The position numbers and the translations under genes are program-made. The notes beneath the pieces were generated by a model. The model was not told where the DNA came from. It ran no database searches and saw only the letters and a program-made list of their open reading frames with translations. This document shows positions 45,501 to 58,614 of a stretch of DNA of 64,000 nucleotides, piece after piece (position 1 is the first letter of the stretch; each line of letters opens with the position of its first letter). The stretch comes from Psychrobacter sp. P11G3 (GTDB lineage Bacteria > Pseudomonadota > Gammaproteobacteria > Pseudomonadales > Moraxellaceae): assembly GCF_001435845.1 (NCBI RefSeq), contig NZ_CM003596.1, positions 434,001 to 498,000 on the forward strand. Reading direction: 5' to 3'.

Positions 45501-46542
45501 GCTACAGTCTGCACAGGTAACGCGCGATGAGCAGCAAGTGCTATTGAACGAGCGTGATACTGCGCTAACAGCACTAAAACAAACGTACGCTGAGCAGCAG
45601 ACAGCATTTGATACGTTGCAAAATACATTGCAAACGCAGCAAAGCGAGCTTGCCCGTCATGCTACTGAGTTGGCATTAAGCGCGGCACGGTTAGAGGATG
45701 CTAGCGCACACACGCAGAGCGCTTTAGATGCTTATTATCGTGTAAGTCATAAATATAAAGCGCAAGCAGAGCAACCGCAACAAAGCATGAGCGTCTCAAA
45801 CTTGCTAGCAGATTTCATCGCTCATGATCGCCGCGTCCGTCCAGACAAAATCGCTGAGCTTGAATCTGAGCGCGCCAAGTTAACCCAGCAATTGAGCAAG
45901 ATTGGGCCAGTTAATTTAGCAGCGGTCGCAGAGTTGGCCGAAGTGAACGAACGCCTAGATCCACTCGCACAGCAGACGGCAGATATTGCGGCCAGTATGC
46001 AGACATTGACCGAAGCGATTGCCTCTATTGATGAGACGACTAAAACGCTGTTTATGCAGACGCTTGATGCGGTCAATAAGGAGCTGGCCAATTTATTTGC
46101 AAAAGTCTTTGGCGGTGGACAAGCCAGCCTGACGTTGAACACCGACGAGATGCCAGCCAATACGCCAAAGTCAGAGCAGTGGCGGGCAGGGCTTACCTTA
46201 ATGGCGCAGCCGAAGGGCAAACGTAATAGTCGCTTAGCGGTACTATCGGGCGGTGAAAAAACCCTTACCGCGCTGAGCTTGATTTTTGCGATATTTAAGC
46301 AGCACCCTGCACCGTTCTGTGTGCTTGACGAGGTCGATGCACCGCTTGATGATGCCAACGTCGCGCGCTTTACCAGCCTCATTCATGAGCTAGCAGATGA
46401 TTTACAGTTTATTTTTATCAGCCATAATAAACTGACGATGCAAATTGCTGATGAGCTAAAAGGTATTACCATGCCAAGTGCAGGTATTTCTACACTAGTC
46501 AGTGTGTCGCTCGATGAAGCCGCGCGTTACGTAGAGAGCTAA
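42580..46542 (+). CDS. smc: Chromosome segregation ATPase SMC
   Basis: SMC dimers, with ScpA and ScpB, organise and separate the chromosome. The N-terminal head has Walker A GPNGCGKSN near residue 32 and the EAAGVSRYQARREE start of the coil. Two very Gln-rich coiled coils flank a hinge. The C-terminal head has the signature LAVLSGGEKTLTALSLIFA and Walker B FCVLDEVDAPLDDANV. At 1320 residues it is longer than the usual 1150-1190. The extra length is mainly in the hinge region (about residues 520-760), which holds a polar insert with the repeat QAN-QAN-QAN. It begins the smc-zipA-ligA order typical of Moraxellaceae and Pseudomonas. Confidence 0.96.
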   Translation: MRLKSLKLAGFKSFANPTTFTFRHGITAIVGPNGCGKSNVIDAIRWVLGETSAKQLRGGAMSDVIFAGTQDKTAKSVASVELTFEHTQDEQTGIRHEFNLYQELSVRRQVNKDGRSDYFINGTRCRRRDVVDVFLGTGLGARSYAVIEQGMIGRIVESSPVQLREFIEEAAGVSRYQARREETQKKLEKTKDNLARLHDMQSELLRQQKSLSKQAASAQRYEELALTLADIEQQLAIQQLYQAKQTHQQQKVAHERSATEVASLQADYDTLKAQQDKLTARINQEQWLKDDAQSTHYQQQLGYQQAEHKLSDAKSQLVTIEQQLSGLAQQRAQSLVDIERLKAEQAEQNQALEALRPQLIELTDKRNNYKRNEQPLQRAWHEAQNNLSRLQDKARTLEQQQAINIQAQKRHQQSYDKWQRREQNWQKLWLQLQQSIAPSASDSTDVSKINKVQDLNHVLEQQVTELSTQLQQVERQREAVDERLSEIQPQAHSLQQRLNAQQSELSDDEKRHALLAGEYDTLHQILHPKPIQQQSEKTQSTATDNADSDGIYHQPIAIATLREQIELSAKGQEYAPLLDSILALWLDSHVLVANQQANQANQANQIKQSDVNNANGISQQANNLWQALEHDVVDLLTYQTAQNMPASANDKTLVETGHSLWLPTAQNGISDHDFVSELPDSLTDKVLPLSQLITQPLLSLWQQCYIYTGQHETSQQHEIDTLTDVLKSLPSSAVLLTVDGWLISRHGTINLSKFAGAQDEQNDSNSQFLTQCLQQRTRLQALEDLLDEFETKIQDQQKSIAKNQRDYDALLVSLEETRAQVEQLTRDKHQYQQQLTTERANAERLQADSQRLNADKATLEQEKQELAQEQQTLEQEQQHIESEIVTLNPHIAEARATTQQLQAERSELNRARQADDDAWQALQLRIQQYEMRLEHSVSSLARATEQHDKSLENEQSLQMHHEQQQAKLPELQAALQSAQVTRDEQQVLLNERDTALTALKQTYAEQQTAFDTLQNTLQTQQSELARHATELALSAARLEDASAHTQSALDAYYRVSHKYKAQAEQPQQSMSVSNLLADFIAHDRRVRPDKIAELESERAKLTQQLSKIGPVNLAAVAELAEVNERLDPLAQQTADIAASMQTLTEAIASIDETTKTLFMQTLDAVNKELANLFAKVFGGGQASLTLNTDEMPANTPKSEQWRAGLTLMAQPKGKRNSRLAVLSGGEKTLTALSLIFAIFKQHPAPFCVLDEVDAPLDDANVARFTSLIHELADDLQFIFISHNKLTMQIADELKGITMPSAGISTLVSVSLDEAARYVES
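44365..44391 (+). repeat. Three tandem 9-bp repeats inside smc
   Basis: CAAGCTAAT occurs three times in frame and encodes Gln-Ala-Asn each time, with partial copies on both sides. Being a multiple of three, gain or loss of units keeps the frame. It falls in the enlarged hinge region. Confidence 0.95.
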
Positions 46543-46668
46543 GCGTGAAGTAGTTGTTACTAAAAGTGCTATGAGAATCAGTGCGATGCAAATATAATCA
46601 ATCAATTGGCATAAATGCAAATAAGCTTGACCTCAGTCCAGCATACTGGTTATAAAGTACACAATGTG

Positions 46669-46697
46669 GTGACGATATAGGTCAGCCATGCTAGAAT
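46669..46697 (+). promoter_or_regulatory. Possible zipA promoter
   Basis: GTGACG (46669-46674) and TAGAAT (46692-46697), with a 17-base spacer, match the -35 and -10 consensus at four and five of six positions. It lies about 60 bases before the zipA start. Confidence 0.45.
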
Positions 46698-46757
46698 ATT
46701 GCCATTTATGCTCGTTTGTGTATTCCCTTTTGTTATATATACTAGGATGTATTTATC

Positions 46758-47774
46758 ATGACCGTTATTCAGTTTATATTGATTGCCATTGCCGCGTTTA
46801 TCGTGCTCGCAGGGCTGTTTATGGTCATTCGTAGCTTTAAGCGCCGCGGTGCTACCGAAGCTGCTGCGGTCAATTATGATAAAAATGGTATTCCGATCAT
46901 ACCGCGTCACGAGCGCAATATCGTCGATCAGCCAGATCTTGATGATACGGTCGCAGGCGAGACGAGCATCGGTCCAGATCGTAGCTACTTGGATGCCGTC
47001 GTTGAAGAAGATCCATTGACGCAAGCGCATACCAACGTTGATGCTCAACTAACGGCTGATCGTGACCATGTAGCAGCTGACGATCATGACGTCATCGATG
47101 AAGCCGACTACGCGCGCTGGCAAGAAGAGCAACGCCGTGCCGACAGTGCTGAGTTTGTAGAAGTCGCAGATCAGATGCATATCGAGCAAGAGCCTGATGC
47201 GTTCTCTAGCCTAATGTCAGCGACCGATAGCCTGATGCCAACCATTGATACGGCAGAAGAGCCAAGCTTCGATGACAACAGCCCGATACTGGATCAGCAT
47301 CTATCAGAGTCAGGTGATGACGCGCAAAACGGCCCCTTGATCAATGCTAAAGACAATATCAACATCACCATCTTGCCGCACCAATATCGTGACCGTCCAG
47401 CGGCGATTATCCGTGGTCGTGACCTGCTAGCATTGATTGATAAATATGGTCTACGCTATGGTGCGATGAATATGTTCCATCGCTATGAGCAAAAAGACGG
47501 CACTGGTATGTTGTGGTTTAGCATGATGGGCATTACCGATAGTGGTATTGCGCCATTTGATCCGCATAGTGTGGCGACCAACACTTATAACGGCGTCGTC
47601 GTATTCTTATCATTGCCGCATCCACAGGCCGTGCGTAGCTTCGATAGCATGATGAGCATTGCTTATATGATGGCAAGCGACCTTGACGCGATTATGCTTG
47701 ATGAAGAGAACGAACCAATCACGCCTGAATACAAGCAGCAGCTGCGTAACCAAGTTCGTGATTACGAAGGTTAA
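46758..47774 (+). CDS. zipA: Cell division protein ZipA
   Basis: ZipA anchors FtsZ to the inner membrane at the division site. The 338-residue protein starts with one membrane segment (VIQFILIAIAAFIVLAGLFM) followed at once by basic RSFKRR. A long acidic linker (about residues 45-190) comes next. The FtsZ-binding domain is at the C-terminus (ITILPHQYRDRPAAIIRGRD, YGLRYGAMNMFHRYE, MFWFSMM-like GMLWFSMMGI). It lies between smc and ligA, as expected. GGATG about 15 bases upstream is the only ribosome-site candidate. Confidence 0.9.
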   Translation: MTVIQFILIAIAAFIVLAGLFMVIRSFKRRGATEAAAVNYDKNGIPIIPRHERNIVDQPDLDDTVAGETSIGPDRSYLDAVVEEDPLTQAHTNVDAQLTADRDHVAADDHDVIDEADYARWQEEQRRADSAEFVEVADQMHIEQEPDAFSSLMSATDSLMPTIDTAEEPSFDDNSPILDQHLSESGDDAQNGPLINAKDNINITILPHQYRDRPAAIIRGRDLLALIDKYGLRYGAMNMFHRYEQKDGTGMLWFSMMGITDSGIAPFDPHSVATNTYNGVVVFLSLPHPQAVRSFDSMMSIAYMMASDLDAIMLDEENEPITPEYKQQLRNQVRDYEG

Positions 47775-47830
47775 CGGTTTGAAAGCCAAAAGCTACGAAA
47801 GTTAAAAGCTGACTAATATCAGAAATCATA

Positions 47831-47869
47831 GAAAGGGCAAATAGCGATTAACGTTATTTGCCTTTTTTA
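47831..47869 (+). terminator. Rho-independent terminator after zipA
   Basis: AAGGGCAAATAGCG pairs, with a bulge or wobble, with CGTTATTTGCCTTTT, followed by more T. ligA therefore probably has its own promoter. Confidence 0.8.
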
Positions 47870-47997
47870 ATGAGCTATAGTTTCTGCAAAATTCTAACCA
47901 TAGATAGTAGACTGAGCGAGCCTAACACAGTATCTGATTTATATAGGATTGACTATACCGAGCTTCCTGCAAACTTGTTATCATATCGACATCTTGA

Positions 47998-52411
<4,414 letters not shown>

Positions 52412-52520
52412 CTATTGCCAGTTATTTTCTTACGAAAAATCATAAATAGTATGGATGTTGACTCACATTCTATGGCCATTTATTCCTGTATAGGTCATCA
52501 TCCATATATATGTCAACTTT

Positions 52521-53057
52521 CTACTCCGCCATCTCACCATGCGCTTTCACATCACCTTTCTTACCATCTGGCTGAATCACGATAGGCAGCACCAGTCCTT
52601 TAGCAAAGTCATCAGACAGTACATAGTCATAGCGACTGGCAGCGACATCAGGCGTGGTATGGATGATAAGCGTCATTTCATTACCATCGGTTAGCTCGTG
52701 CGAGACATAGGTTTCGCTAAGCTGATCCAAGGCTTTAGATAGTGCTTCGTTACTTGCCATGCTCACCGTCAGATTATGCTGCGCGGTCGCAGCGTCCACT
52801 TTGAAGTAATCTGCATAGTCTCGGACATTTTGACTGTCGATGGCAAACGGATACTTATAATTGGTAGGGTCAGCAGGCTTTTCACCGCTATCTACCAGTG
52901 ACCAGTCGATGGTGTCGGCTGCTGGTGCGGATGGATCTGCTGCTGCCTCCGCAGTTTGCTCAGTGGCATCGACAGAATCGGTAGCGTTATCGCAGCCTGT
53001 CAGCGCCCACATGCTTGCCGTTGCAATTACCATCATACTTATCAGACGCTTTGCCAT
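52521..53057 (-). CDS. Hypothetical lipoprotein
   Basis: A 178-residue predicted lipoprotein of unknown role. The start MAKRLISMMVIATASMWALTGC gives a lipobox LTGC with Cys22. AAAAGGG lies about seven bases before this ATG, so it is preferred over the in-frame ATG nine codons upstream. An Ala/Asp/Thr linker follows, then a globular part with PTNYKYPFAIDSQNVRDYAD and THEL-like SHELTDGNEMTLIIHTTPDV. The residue after Cys is Asp, which by the Lol rule would favour retention in the inner membrane. It faces the TPR-DUF2971 gene; no clear terminator was seen between them. Confidence 0.75.
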   Translation of the reverse strand: MAKRLISMMVIATASMWALTGCDNATDSVDATEQTAEAAADPSAPAADTIDWSLVDSGEKPADPTNYKYPFAIDSQNVRDYADYFKVDAATAQHNLTVSMASNEALSKALDQLSETYVSHELTDGNEMTLIIHTTPDVAASRYDYVLSDDFAKGLVLPIVIQPDGKKGDVKAHGEMAE

Positions 53058-53182
53058 CGAGTTACCCTTTTGATTGTTGGTCATGATTGATTTGCTCTAC
53101 CTGCTATTTTGACAGCTTTCTTTATGCTTCTCTAGCGAAATACATTAGATGGCAAATTTCGATATAGCTTAATCCTCTATAA

Positions 53183-53271
53183 AAGAATGACAGCGTTAAG
53201 CTCGCTTGAAGTATCACAGTTATATCTGCACTCGGCTGCCTTATACTACTTTTAAATTGAATCAACTATAT
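53183..53271 (+). repeat. Dispersed intergenic repeat, copy C1
   Basis: It is very similar to copy A at 30524-30616: AGCGTTAA, CTCGCTTGAAGTATCACA, ATCTGCACTCGG, TACTACTTTTAAATTGAATC and ACTATAT all recur in order. The TAAAAG at its left end can pair with CTTTTA on the right. Copy C2 follows 20 bases later. Confidence 0.88.
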
Positions 53272-53290
53272 AGTCAAGTCTATATAAATC

Positions 53291-53376
53291 CGCTACATCT
53301 TCATCCTCGCTAAGCGTACTAATGTATAACTTGCACTCGGTTTCCTTGCATCGAAATTATATTGAACTGACTATAC
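53291..53376 (+). repeat. Dispersed intergenic repeat, copy C2 (divergent)
   Basis: It shares TTGCACTCGGTTTCCTTG with copy B and the ATTGAACTGACTATA end with all copies. The left half is divergent (CCTCGCTAAGCGTACT). It is arranged head to tail with C1. Confidence 0.75.
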
Positions 53377-53438
53377 AACTATCTATCTGATACTGATTTT
53401 TATAGCCATCTTTATACGCGTATCAAACGAACACGCAT

Positions 53439-53472
53439 AAAAAAGCAGCCACTATGTGATGACTGCTTTTTG
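53439..53472 (-). terminator. Rho-independent terminator after the 136-residue lipoprotein
   Basis: AAAAAGCAGTCATCAC and its near complement GTGGCTGCTTTTTT form a stem on the minus strand, followed by T, about 32 bases past the stop. Confidence 0.82.
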
Positions 53473-53503
53473 TCTATTACGATATGAGCGTATCTTTAAC
53501 TGA

Positions 53504-53914
53504 TTAGATTTGGCAGTTTACTTGATATTCTTTACCGTCAGCCCATTTCATCGCAAAGATACCTTTGTCACCTTTCATGTGCCATGCATAGACGACTTCT
53601 GGGTTTGAGTCATTTACATAGCTTGCGACTTCGCCTTTTACTTTACCGTTTAGGATGATTGGCTGCTCGGCCCAGTTTACTTTTGGCAAGGTGACGTTGA
53701 GCATCACTTGTTCTTTATTGATAGATTGCTTTGCCATGATTTTGCTGTCATCGGTACAGGTGTATGGTGCTGGTGCCATACGATCATAGGCAGCGGTTAC
53801 TTTTTCTGGAACTGGCGTATCAGTTGCATCTGGGGTAGTTGGTGCGGTAGTAGCACAAGCGCTCAATAGGGCAAGGACTGGTAGGGTAGTCGCAATTTTA
53901 GTTATCATTTTCAT
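53504..53914 (-). CDS. Small lipoprotein, faintly MliC-like
   Basis: A 136-residue predicted lipoprotein. MKMITKIATTLPVLALLSAC gives a lipobox LSAC with Cys20. GGAGAG upstream supports this ATG rather than the one four codons earlier. After a Thr/Pro-rich linker comes a compact domain with two Cys (YTCTDDSKI and YQVNCQI at the end) and HMKGDKGIFAMKWADGK. That layout recalls the MliC/PliC lysozyme inhibitors, which have a Cys pair and a KG...A motif, but the match is weak and the family is not assigned. A very good promoter lies upstream. Confidence 0.75.
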   Translation of the reverse strand: MKMITKIATTLPVLALLSACATTAPTTPDATDTPVPEKVTAAYDRMAPAPYTCTDDSKIMAKQSINKEQVMLNVTLPKVNWAEQPIILNGKVKGEVASYVNDSNPEVVYAWHMKGDKGIFAMKWADGKEYQVNCQI

Positions 53915-53980
53915 AGTGCTCTCCAAAGCTTTTCGCTGATGTCATTTACTTGTTCTTAATGATGCGTTTAGCATATGAGG

Positions 53981-54009
53981 GTTATAGTAGCGAAAAAGAA
54001 CCATTTCAA
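53981..54009 (-). promoter_or_regulatory. Sigma-70 promoter of the small lipoprotein gene
   Basis: On the minus strand TTGAAA (54009-54004) and TATAAC (53986-53981) are separated by exactly 17 bases, each matching the consensus at five of six positions. Transcription would start about 60 bases before the lipoprotein ATG. Confidence 0.7.
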
Positions 54010-54135
54010 TGTTAGAAATTGTTCGTTACCTGTTAGCTTCGTTACCCAACCGCTGTCTAATGTAACTTGCAATTTGCGACAGGGTGAAAAGTAAGTCGTA
54101 TTAATTCTGAGATGCGCAACTATAAAATCAGCGCA

Positions 54136-54178
54136 TAAAAAAGCGTCTATCAACGAGTGGCTGATAGACGCTCTTTTG
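54136..54178 (-). terminator. Rho-independent terminator of ygiQ
   Basis: AGCGTCTATCA (54142-54152) and TGATAGACGCT (54162-54172) pair perfectly. On the minus strand a T run follows, about 70 bases after the ygiQ stop. The rest of the 54010-54135 gap shows nothing clear. Confidence 0.88.
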
Positions 54179-54242
54179 TTTTACTTAACACGCTCTATAT
54201 TGAGCATGCACTTTTATACTATAAACACTACCTGCTATGACA

Positions 54243-56705
54243 CTACTTGGTTTTACGTGGTGGCAGACCAGTATGCTGAGTCTGGAAATTGCCTTTACTC
54301 ACTTTCTTCTTACTGTTTTTACCGACAGCATTTTTACCCGCTGCACCTTTAGCTGACGCACTGTTGTTTGACGAGCCATTACTGCGCTTCACTGAGTCAT
54401 TGCCAACACGGCTATTCTTTTTGCGCGCTGACTGATAAGTATCTTGCGCGGCATCACGCCCTTCTAAACTGGCGTTAAATGGTGGAATCAAGCAACCACG
54501 GTTTTTACCAATCAAGTCACTACGACCCATGTCTTGTAAGGCTTTACGTAGTAGTACCCAGTTTTTTGGATCATGATAGCGTAAGAACGCTTTATGCAGT
54601 TTGCGCTGCTTGCCAGACTTGACGATATCCATGTCACCTTCATCACGGCTGACCTTATGTAGCGGATCTTTGTGCGTATGATACATGGTAGTCGCGGTCG
54701 CCATTGGGCTTGGATAAAACGCCTGTACTTGGTCAGCACGATAGCCATTACTTTTGAGCCAAAGCGCAAGGTTCATCATATCTTCATCTTTGGTACCCGG
54801 ATGGGCAGCGATGAAGTAAGGAATCAGATATTGCTCTTTACCCGCTTCTTGGCTGTACTGCTCAAACATGGCTTTAAATTTGTCATAGCTGCCCATGCCC
54901 GGCTTCATCATCTTCGATAGCACGCCTTCTTCAGAGTGCTCAGGCGCAATCTTTAGATAGCCACCGACATGATGACTGACCAACTCTTTGACGTATTCAG
55001 GATCTTTTACTGCCAAGTCATAACGCAAGCCTGAAGCAATCAGGATTTTTTTCACACCTTTGATATCACGCGCTTTGCGATACAGTTTGGTCAAATTACT
55101 GTGATCGGTGATCAAGTTTTCGCAGACGTCAGGATAGACACAAGAAGGCTTACGGCAGTTCTTCTCAATCGTTTCATCTTTACAGCTGAGGCGATACATA
55201 TTGGCAGTCGGGCCACCAAGGTCAGATATCACGCCAGTAAAGTTCGGTGCGGTATCTCGAATGGCTTCCACTTCACGCAAGATTGAATCTTCTGAACGGC
55301 TCTGGATAATACGCCCTTCGTGCTCAGTGATAGAGCAGAAGGTACAACCACCAAAACAGCCGCGCATGATATTGACCGAAAATTTAATCATGTCATAAGC
55401 AGGGATGCGCGCATCGCCGTAGCTTGGATGCGGCAGGCGTGCATACGGCAAGTCAAACACATAATCCATCTCTTCAGTTGAGAGTGGCACCGGTGGTGGA
55501 TTGAGCCAAACGTCGATAGAGGTATGCGAGTTACCAGCACCGCTACTATGACGCTGCACGAGCGCACGGGCGTTACCTGGATTGGTTTCTAGATGCAGGA
55601 TACGACTTGCATGAGCATAAAGCACAGGGTCAGATTTGACATGCTCGTAGTCAGGCAGACGAATGACGGTTTTTTCACGTGGTGGCATTTTTAGCTTATG
55701 CTTACGTGCGGTCATTGGCTTATCAAAGCCGCGCATTTGCACCACTTGCGTCTCTTCGTCGACTTGTTCAGCGTTGATGACTTTATTGGCAACTGGCTCA
55801 GCGACAAAACCCTGATATTGCGATGACATAGATGAAGGCATGGCTTGGCCAACAGGCGAGTCCGATGGTTTGCTCTGCTCAATTGAACAGCTATCAACGT
55901 CTTCGGTCATTACATAAGGGTTGATGATTGGATCGACACGGCCAACGGTATCGACATCGTTACTCGCAACCTCGGTCATGTCTTCTTGCCAATGACGACG
56001 AGTCGGGGTCAATAAGTAAGCCGTACCGCGCAATTTACTCATCTGCTCAAAGCTATAGCCTTTAGACAGACCATGTACCACATCGACGATCGCACGCTCA
56101 GCATTACCATATAATAAGACATCAGCACGCGCATCCAGCAGGATACTACGGCGGACTTTGTCTGACCAATAATCATAATGAGCGATACGGCGTAGACTGC
56201 CTTCAATGCCGCCTAAGATAATAGGCACATCAGGATAGGCTTCACGGCAGCGCTGGCTATAGACGATAGCTGCACGGTCAGGGCGTTTGTTTGCCACGTT
56301 GCCCGGAGAGTAAGCATCATCGCTACGGATTTTGCGATCGGCGGTATAGCGGTTGATCATGCTGTCCATGTTGCCCGCGGTCACGCCGTACGCATAGACA
56401 GGTTTGCCTAATTCCATAAAGGCGTCTTTGCTCTTCCAATCTGGCTGAGCAATGATACCAACACGGAAGCCTTGCGACTCAAGCAAGCGACCGATAATCG
56501 CCATACCAAAGCTTGGATGATCAACATAGGCATCACCTGAGATGATGATAACGTCACAAGCATCCCAGCCCAAATCGTCCATTTCTTTGCGGCTCATCGG
56601 TAGATAAGGCGCCGGCTCGTAGCAGCTCGCCCAGTGTTTGTCATAATCATAAAGTGGCTTGGTGCCTTGTTTAAAGGCAGTGCGGGCGATGGTATCGGCA
56701 GACAT
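54243..56705 (-). CDS. ygiQ: YgiQ family radical SAM protein
   Basis: A large predicted radical-SAM enzyme of 820 residues (UPF0313 family) whose reaction is unknown. The N-terminal domain starts [20 protein letters not shown], the B12-binding-like part. The iron-sulfur motif [16 protein letters not shown] (CxxxCxxC) lies near residue 450, and [20 protein letters not shown] follows. The C-terminal tail of about 70 residues is rich in Lys, Ser, Asn and Gly and is probably disordered. It is a single gene with its own terminator. Length and motifs are normal for the family. Confidence 0.94.
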   Translation of the reverse strand: MSADTIARTAFKQGTKPLYDYDKHWASCYEPAPYLPMSRKEMDDLGWDACDVIIISGDAYVDHPSFGMAIIGRLLESQGFRVGIIAQPDWKSKDAFMELGKPVYAYGVTAGNMDSMINRYTADRKIRSDDAYSPGNVANKRPDRAAIVYSQRCREAYPDVPIILGGIEGSLRRIAHYDYWSDKVRRSILLDARADVLLYGNAERAIVDVVHGLSKGYSFEQMSKLRGTAYLLTPTRRHWQEDMTEVASNDVDTVGRVDPIINPYVMTEDVDSCSIEQSKPSDSPVGQAMPSSMSSQYQGFVAEPVANKVINAEQVDEETQVVQMRGFDKPMTARKHKLKMPPREKTVIRLPDYEHVKSDPVLYAHASRILHLETNPGNARALVQRHSSGAGNSHTSIDVWLNPPPVPLSTEEMDYVFDLPYARLPHPSYGDARIPAYDMIKFSVNIMRGCFGGCTFCSITEHEGRIIQSRSEDSILREVEAIRDTAPNFTGVISDLGGPTANMYRLSCKDETIEKNCRKPSCVYPDVCENLITDHSNLTKLYRKARDIKGVKKILIASGLRYDLAVKDPEYVKELVSHHVGGYLKIAPEHSEEGVLSKMMKPGMGSYDKFKAMFEQYSQEAGKEQYLIPYFIAAHPGTKDEDMMNLALWLKSNGYRADQVQAFYPSPMATATTMYHTHKDPLHKVSRDEGDMDIVKSGKQRKLHKAFLRYHDPKNWVLLRKALQDMGRSDLIGKNRGCLIPPFNASLEGRDAAQDTYQSARKKNSRVGNDSVKRSNGSSNNSASAKGAAGKNAVGKNSKKKVSKGNFQTQHTGLPPRKTK

Positions 56706-57099
56706 GGGCGGACCTGTTAATTAGAAAAATGGCACTAAAAATACAGCCCTTATTACCCAATGATAATAAAGGCGAATTTAAAAGCGCTCATTTTAACATG
56801 AATCGCCTTCACTATGCGACCTATTCTATGAGGGGCGATTGCCGATAAGTTATTGATAGCGTGAGATAAACTGCTCATGCAAAGTAAGCTATCCGCACAG
56901 AAAAATAATAGCAAAAACAGCCTAGGCAGGACGGTCGTATTATCAGCTCTATAAAACTTCCTTCTAACAATCATTCTCTACCCTGGTTCAATTTATAACT
57001 ACATCGTCGCAAGCATAACTATCAAAATACCGATTTGGCTGATACTGGTCATTTGTTTTCTTATATTTATGACTTTCTTTAATTCCTAATAGTAGATTT
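56706..57099. other. Intergenic region between divergent ygiQ and amtB
   Basis: No gene seen. Upstream activator (NtrC) sites would be expected here for the sigma-54 promoter at 57100, but I found no clear GCAC-N-GTGC pair. Confidence 0.35.
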
Positions 57100-57115
57100 T
57101 GGCACAGGTTTTGCT
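57100..57115 (+). promoter_or_regulatory. Sigma-54 promoter of amtB
   Basis: TGGCACAGGTTTTGCT matches the consensus TGGCAC-N5-TTGCW throughout, with GG (57101-57102) and GC (57113-57114) 12 bases apart. RNA should start near 57126, about 80 bases before the amtB ATG. Nitrogen-limited, NtrC-activated expression is the natural reading, inferred from known amtB genes. Confidence 0.85.
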
Positions 57116-57206
57116 CCACACTTGTTAGGGCTTATTTGTGTGCATTAATGAGTAAAAATAGTGCACCGATAAAATTTGAACGGCTAGATAAGTGTTTGGA
57201 GATAAA

Positions 57207-58604
57207 ATGAGAACATCATCTGTTGGACTGGACACGATAAAGACATTATTAAAACTATTACAACCATTAAAACTATCGTTAAGTAATAGGCTGGTGCTAA
57301 GTACATTATCGTTTGCAATGATGGGTAGCGCCCAAGCCGCTGGGACCGACACATTGACAGTAGCACAGCTGCTCGAATATCAAAATATCGCTTGGATTAT
57401 CTGGGGCGGGGTATTGGTGTTCTTTATGCAGGCAGGTTTTGCTCTACTTGAAAGCGGATCGGTACGTGCGAAAAATGCGGTAAACGTGATGATGAAAAAC
57501 TATACCGATATGTGTATCGGCGGTCTAGCGTTCTACTTGGTGGGTTTTGGGCTAATGATGGGTAACAATCACTCCGGATTTGTCGGTACGGATCATTTTA
57601 TGCCAGTCGCGTTGTCCAATATGGACTGGGCATTGATGTTCTTTCAGATGATGTTTGCAGCGACAGCGGTGACGATTGCTAGTGGTGCAATGGCAGAGCG
57701 TGTTTCGTTCATCGGCTATGCGGTCGCCGCATGTTTGATTTGTTTGTTTATCTATCCTGTGTTTGCCAGCTGGGTATGGGGTGGTTATTTTGGCGGTACT
57801 GGTTGGCTCGCTGAACTTGGCTTTATTGATTTTGCTGGGTCTACTGTTGTGCATTCTATCGGTGGTTGGTTGGCATTGGCAGGCATCTTGGTCATTGGCC
57901 CAAGATTAGGCCGCTTTGCACCTGATGGCACGCCAAGACTCATCGCAGGGCATAACATGACGTTGCTGGCGTTAGGCGGATTTATCCTATGGTTTGGCTG
58001 GTTCGGCTTTAATGCTGGATCGACATTGTCTATCACGGGCAATATTGGTCTAATCGCAGTCAATACTTTTGTCGCTGCAGTCAGTGCGGTGGTAAGCTAT
58101 ATGCTTATCTCCCGATCGCTTAACAAAGCCATTTTGCTTAGCGATAGTGTCAATGCCAGTCTGATTGGTCTGGTATCGATTACCGCAGGTTGTGCGACTA
58201 CGACTCCTGTCTTTGCCATTATTATCGGTGCGGTTGCTTCCGTGGTTTATATCTTATCGTCGCAAGCATTATTAAAATTCAAAGTAGACGATGTGGTCTC
58301 GGCAGTGGCAGTACATGGCTTTGGCGGGGCATGGGGTACGCTCGCTGCAGGATTGTTTTATACAGGAGATTTGTTTAACTTATCACGGCTTGGCGTACAA
58401 GCGCTAGGCGTCGGCGTGGCGTTAGGTTGGGGGTTGGGATTAGGTCTAGTGATGTATAAGCTTATCGATTTAAGCTTTGGGTTAAAAGCAAGCCGCTTAC
58501 ATGAGCAGCGTGGCCTTGATTATACCGAGCATGCAGAGCTTGGTTACCCTGAGTTCCAGAAGCAAATGTTTGATTCCAAGAGTTTAACCGAGCGGCATTT
58601 ATAG
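57207..58604 (+). CDS. amtB: Ammonium transporter Amt
   Basis: An inner-membrane ammonium channel of 465 residues, a trimer in known cases. ATG at 57207 is preferred because GGAG lies five bases upstream; a GTG at 57192 is also in frame. A long N-terminal signal ends GSAQAA, as is usual for proteobacterial Amt. Then come eleven membrane segments with WIIWGGVLVFFMQAGFALLE, GGWLALAGILVIGPRLGRF, and VHGFGGAWGTLAAGLF, which carries a pore histidine. No glnK precedes it; instead an unknown gene follows after ten bases. The sigma-54 promoter suggests induction when nitrogen is scarce. Confidence 0.93.
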   Translation: MRTSSVGLDTIKTLLKLLQPLKLSLSNRLVLSTLSFAMMGSAQAAGTDTLTVAQLLEYQNIAWIIWGGVLVFFMQAGFALLESGSVRAKNAVNVMMKNYTDMCIGGLAFYLVGFGLMMGNNHSGFVGTDHFMPVALSNMDWALMFFQMMFAATAVTIASGAMAERVSFIGYAVAACLICLFIYPVFASWVWGGYFGGTGWLAELGFIDFAGSTVVHSIGGWLALAGILVIGPRLGRFAPDGTPRLIAGHNMTLLALGGFILWFGWFGFNAGSTLSITGNIGLIAVNTFVAAVSAVVSYMLISRSLNKAILLSDSVNASLIGLVSITAGCATTTPVFAIIIGAVASVVYILSSQALLKFKVDDVVSAVAVHGFGGAWGTLAAGLFYTGDLFNLSRLGVQALGVGVALGWGLGLGLVMYKLIDLSFGLKASRLHEQRGLDYTEHAELGYPEFQKQMFDSKSLTERHL

Positions 58605-58614
58605 GAGAGAGCTG

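Noticed and set aside
45822..46382. 186-codon minus-strand frame inside smc
   Set aside because: Antisense shadow of a well-supported gene; its Ser/Ala/Leu/Cys-rich makeup is typical of such shadows.
57130..57165. NtrC-like site (GTGCA ... GTGCACC) near amtB
   Set aside because: It lies downstream of the sigma-54 promoter and the half-site spacing is too long.
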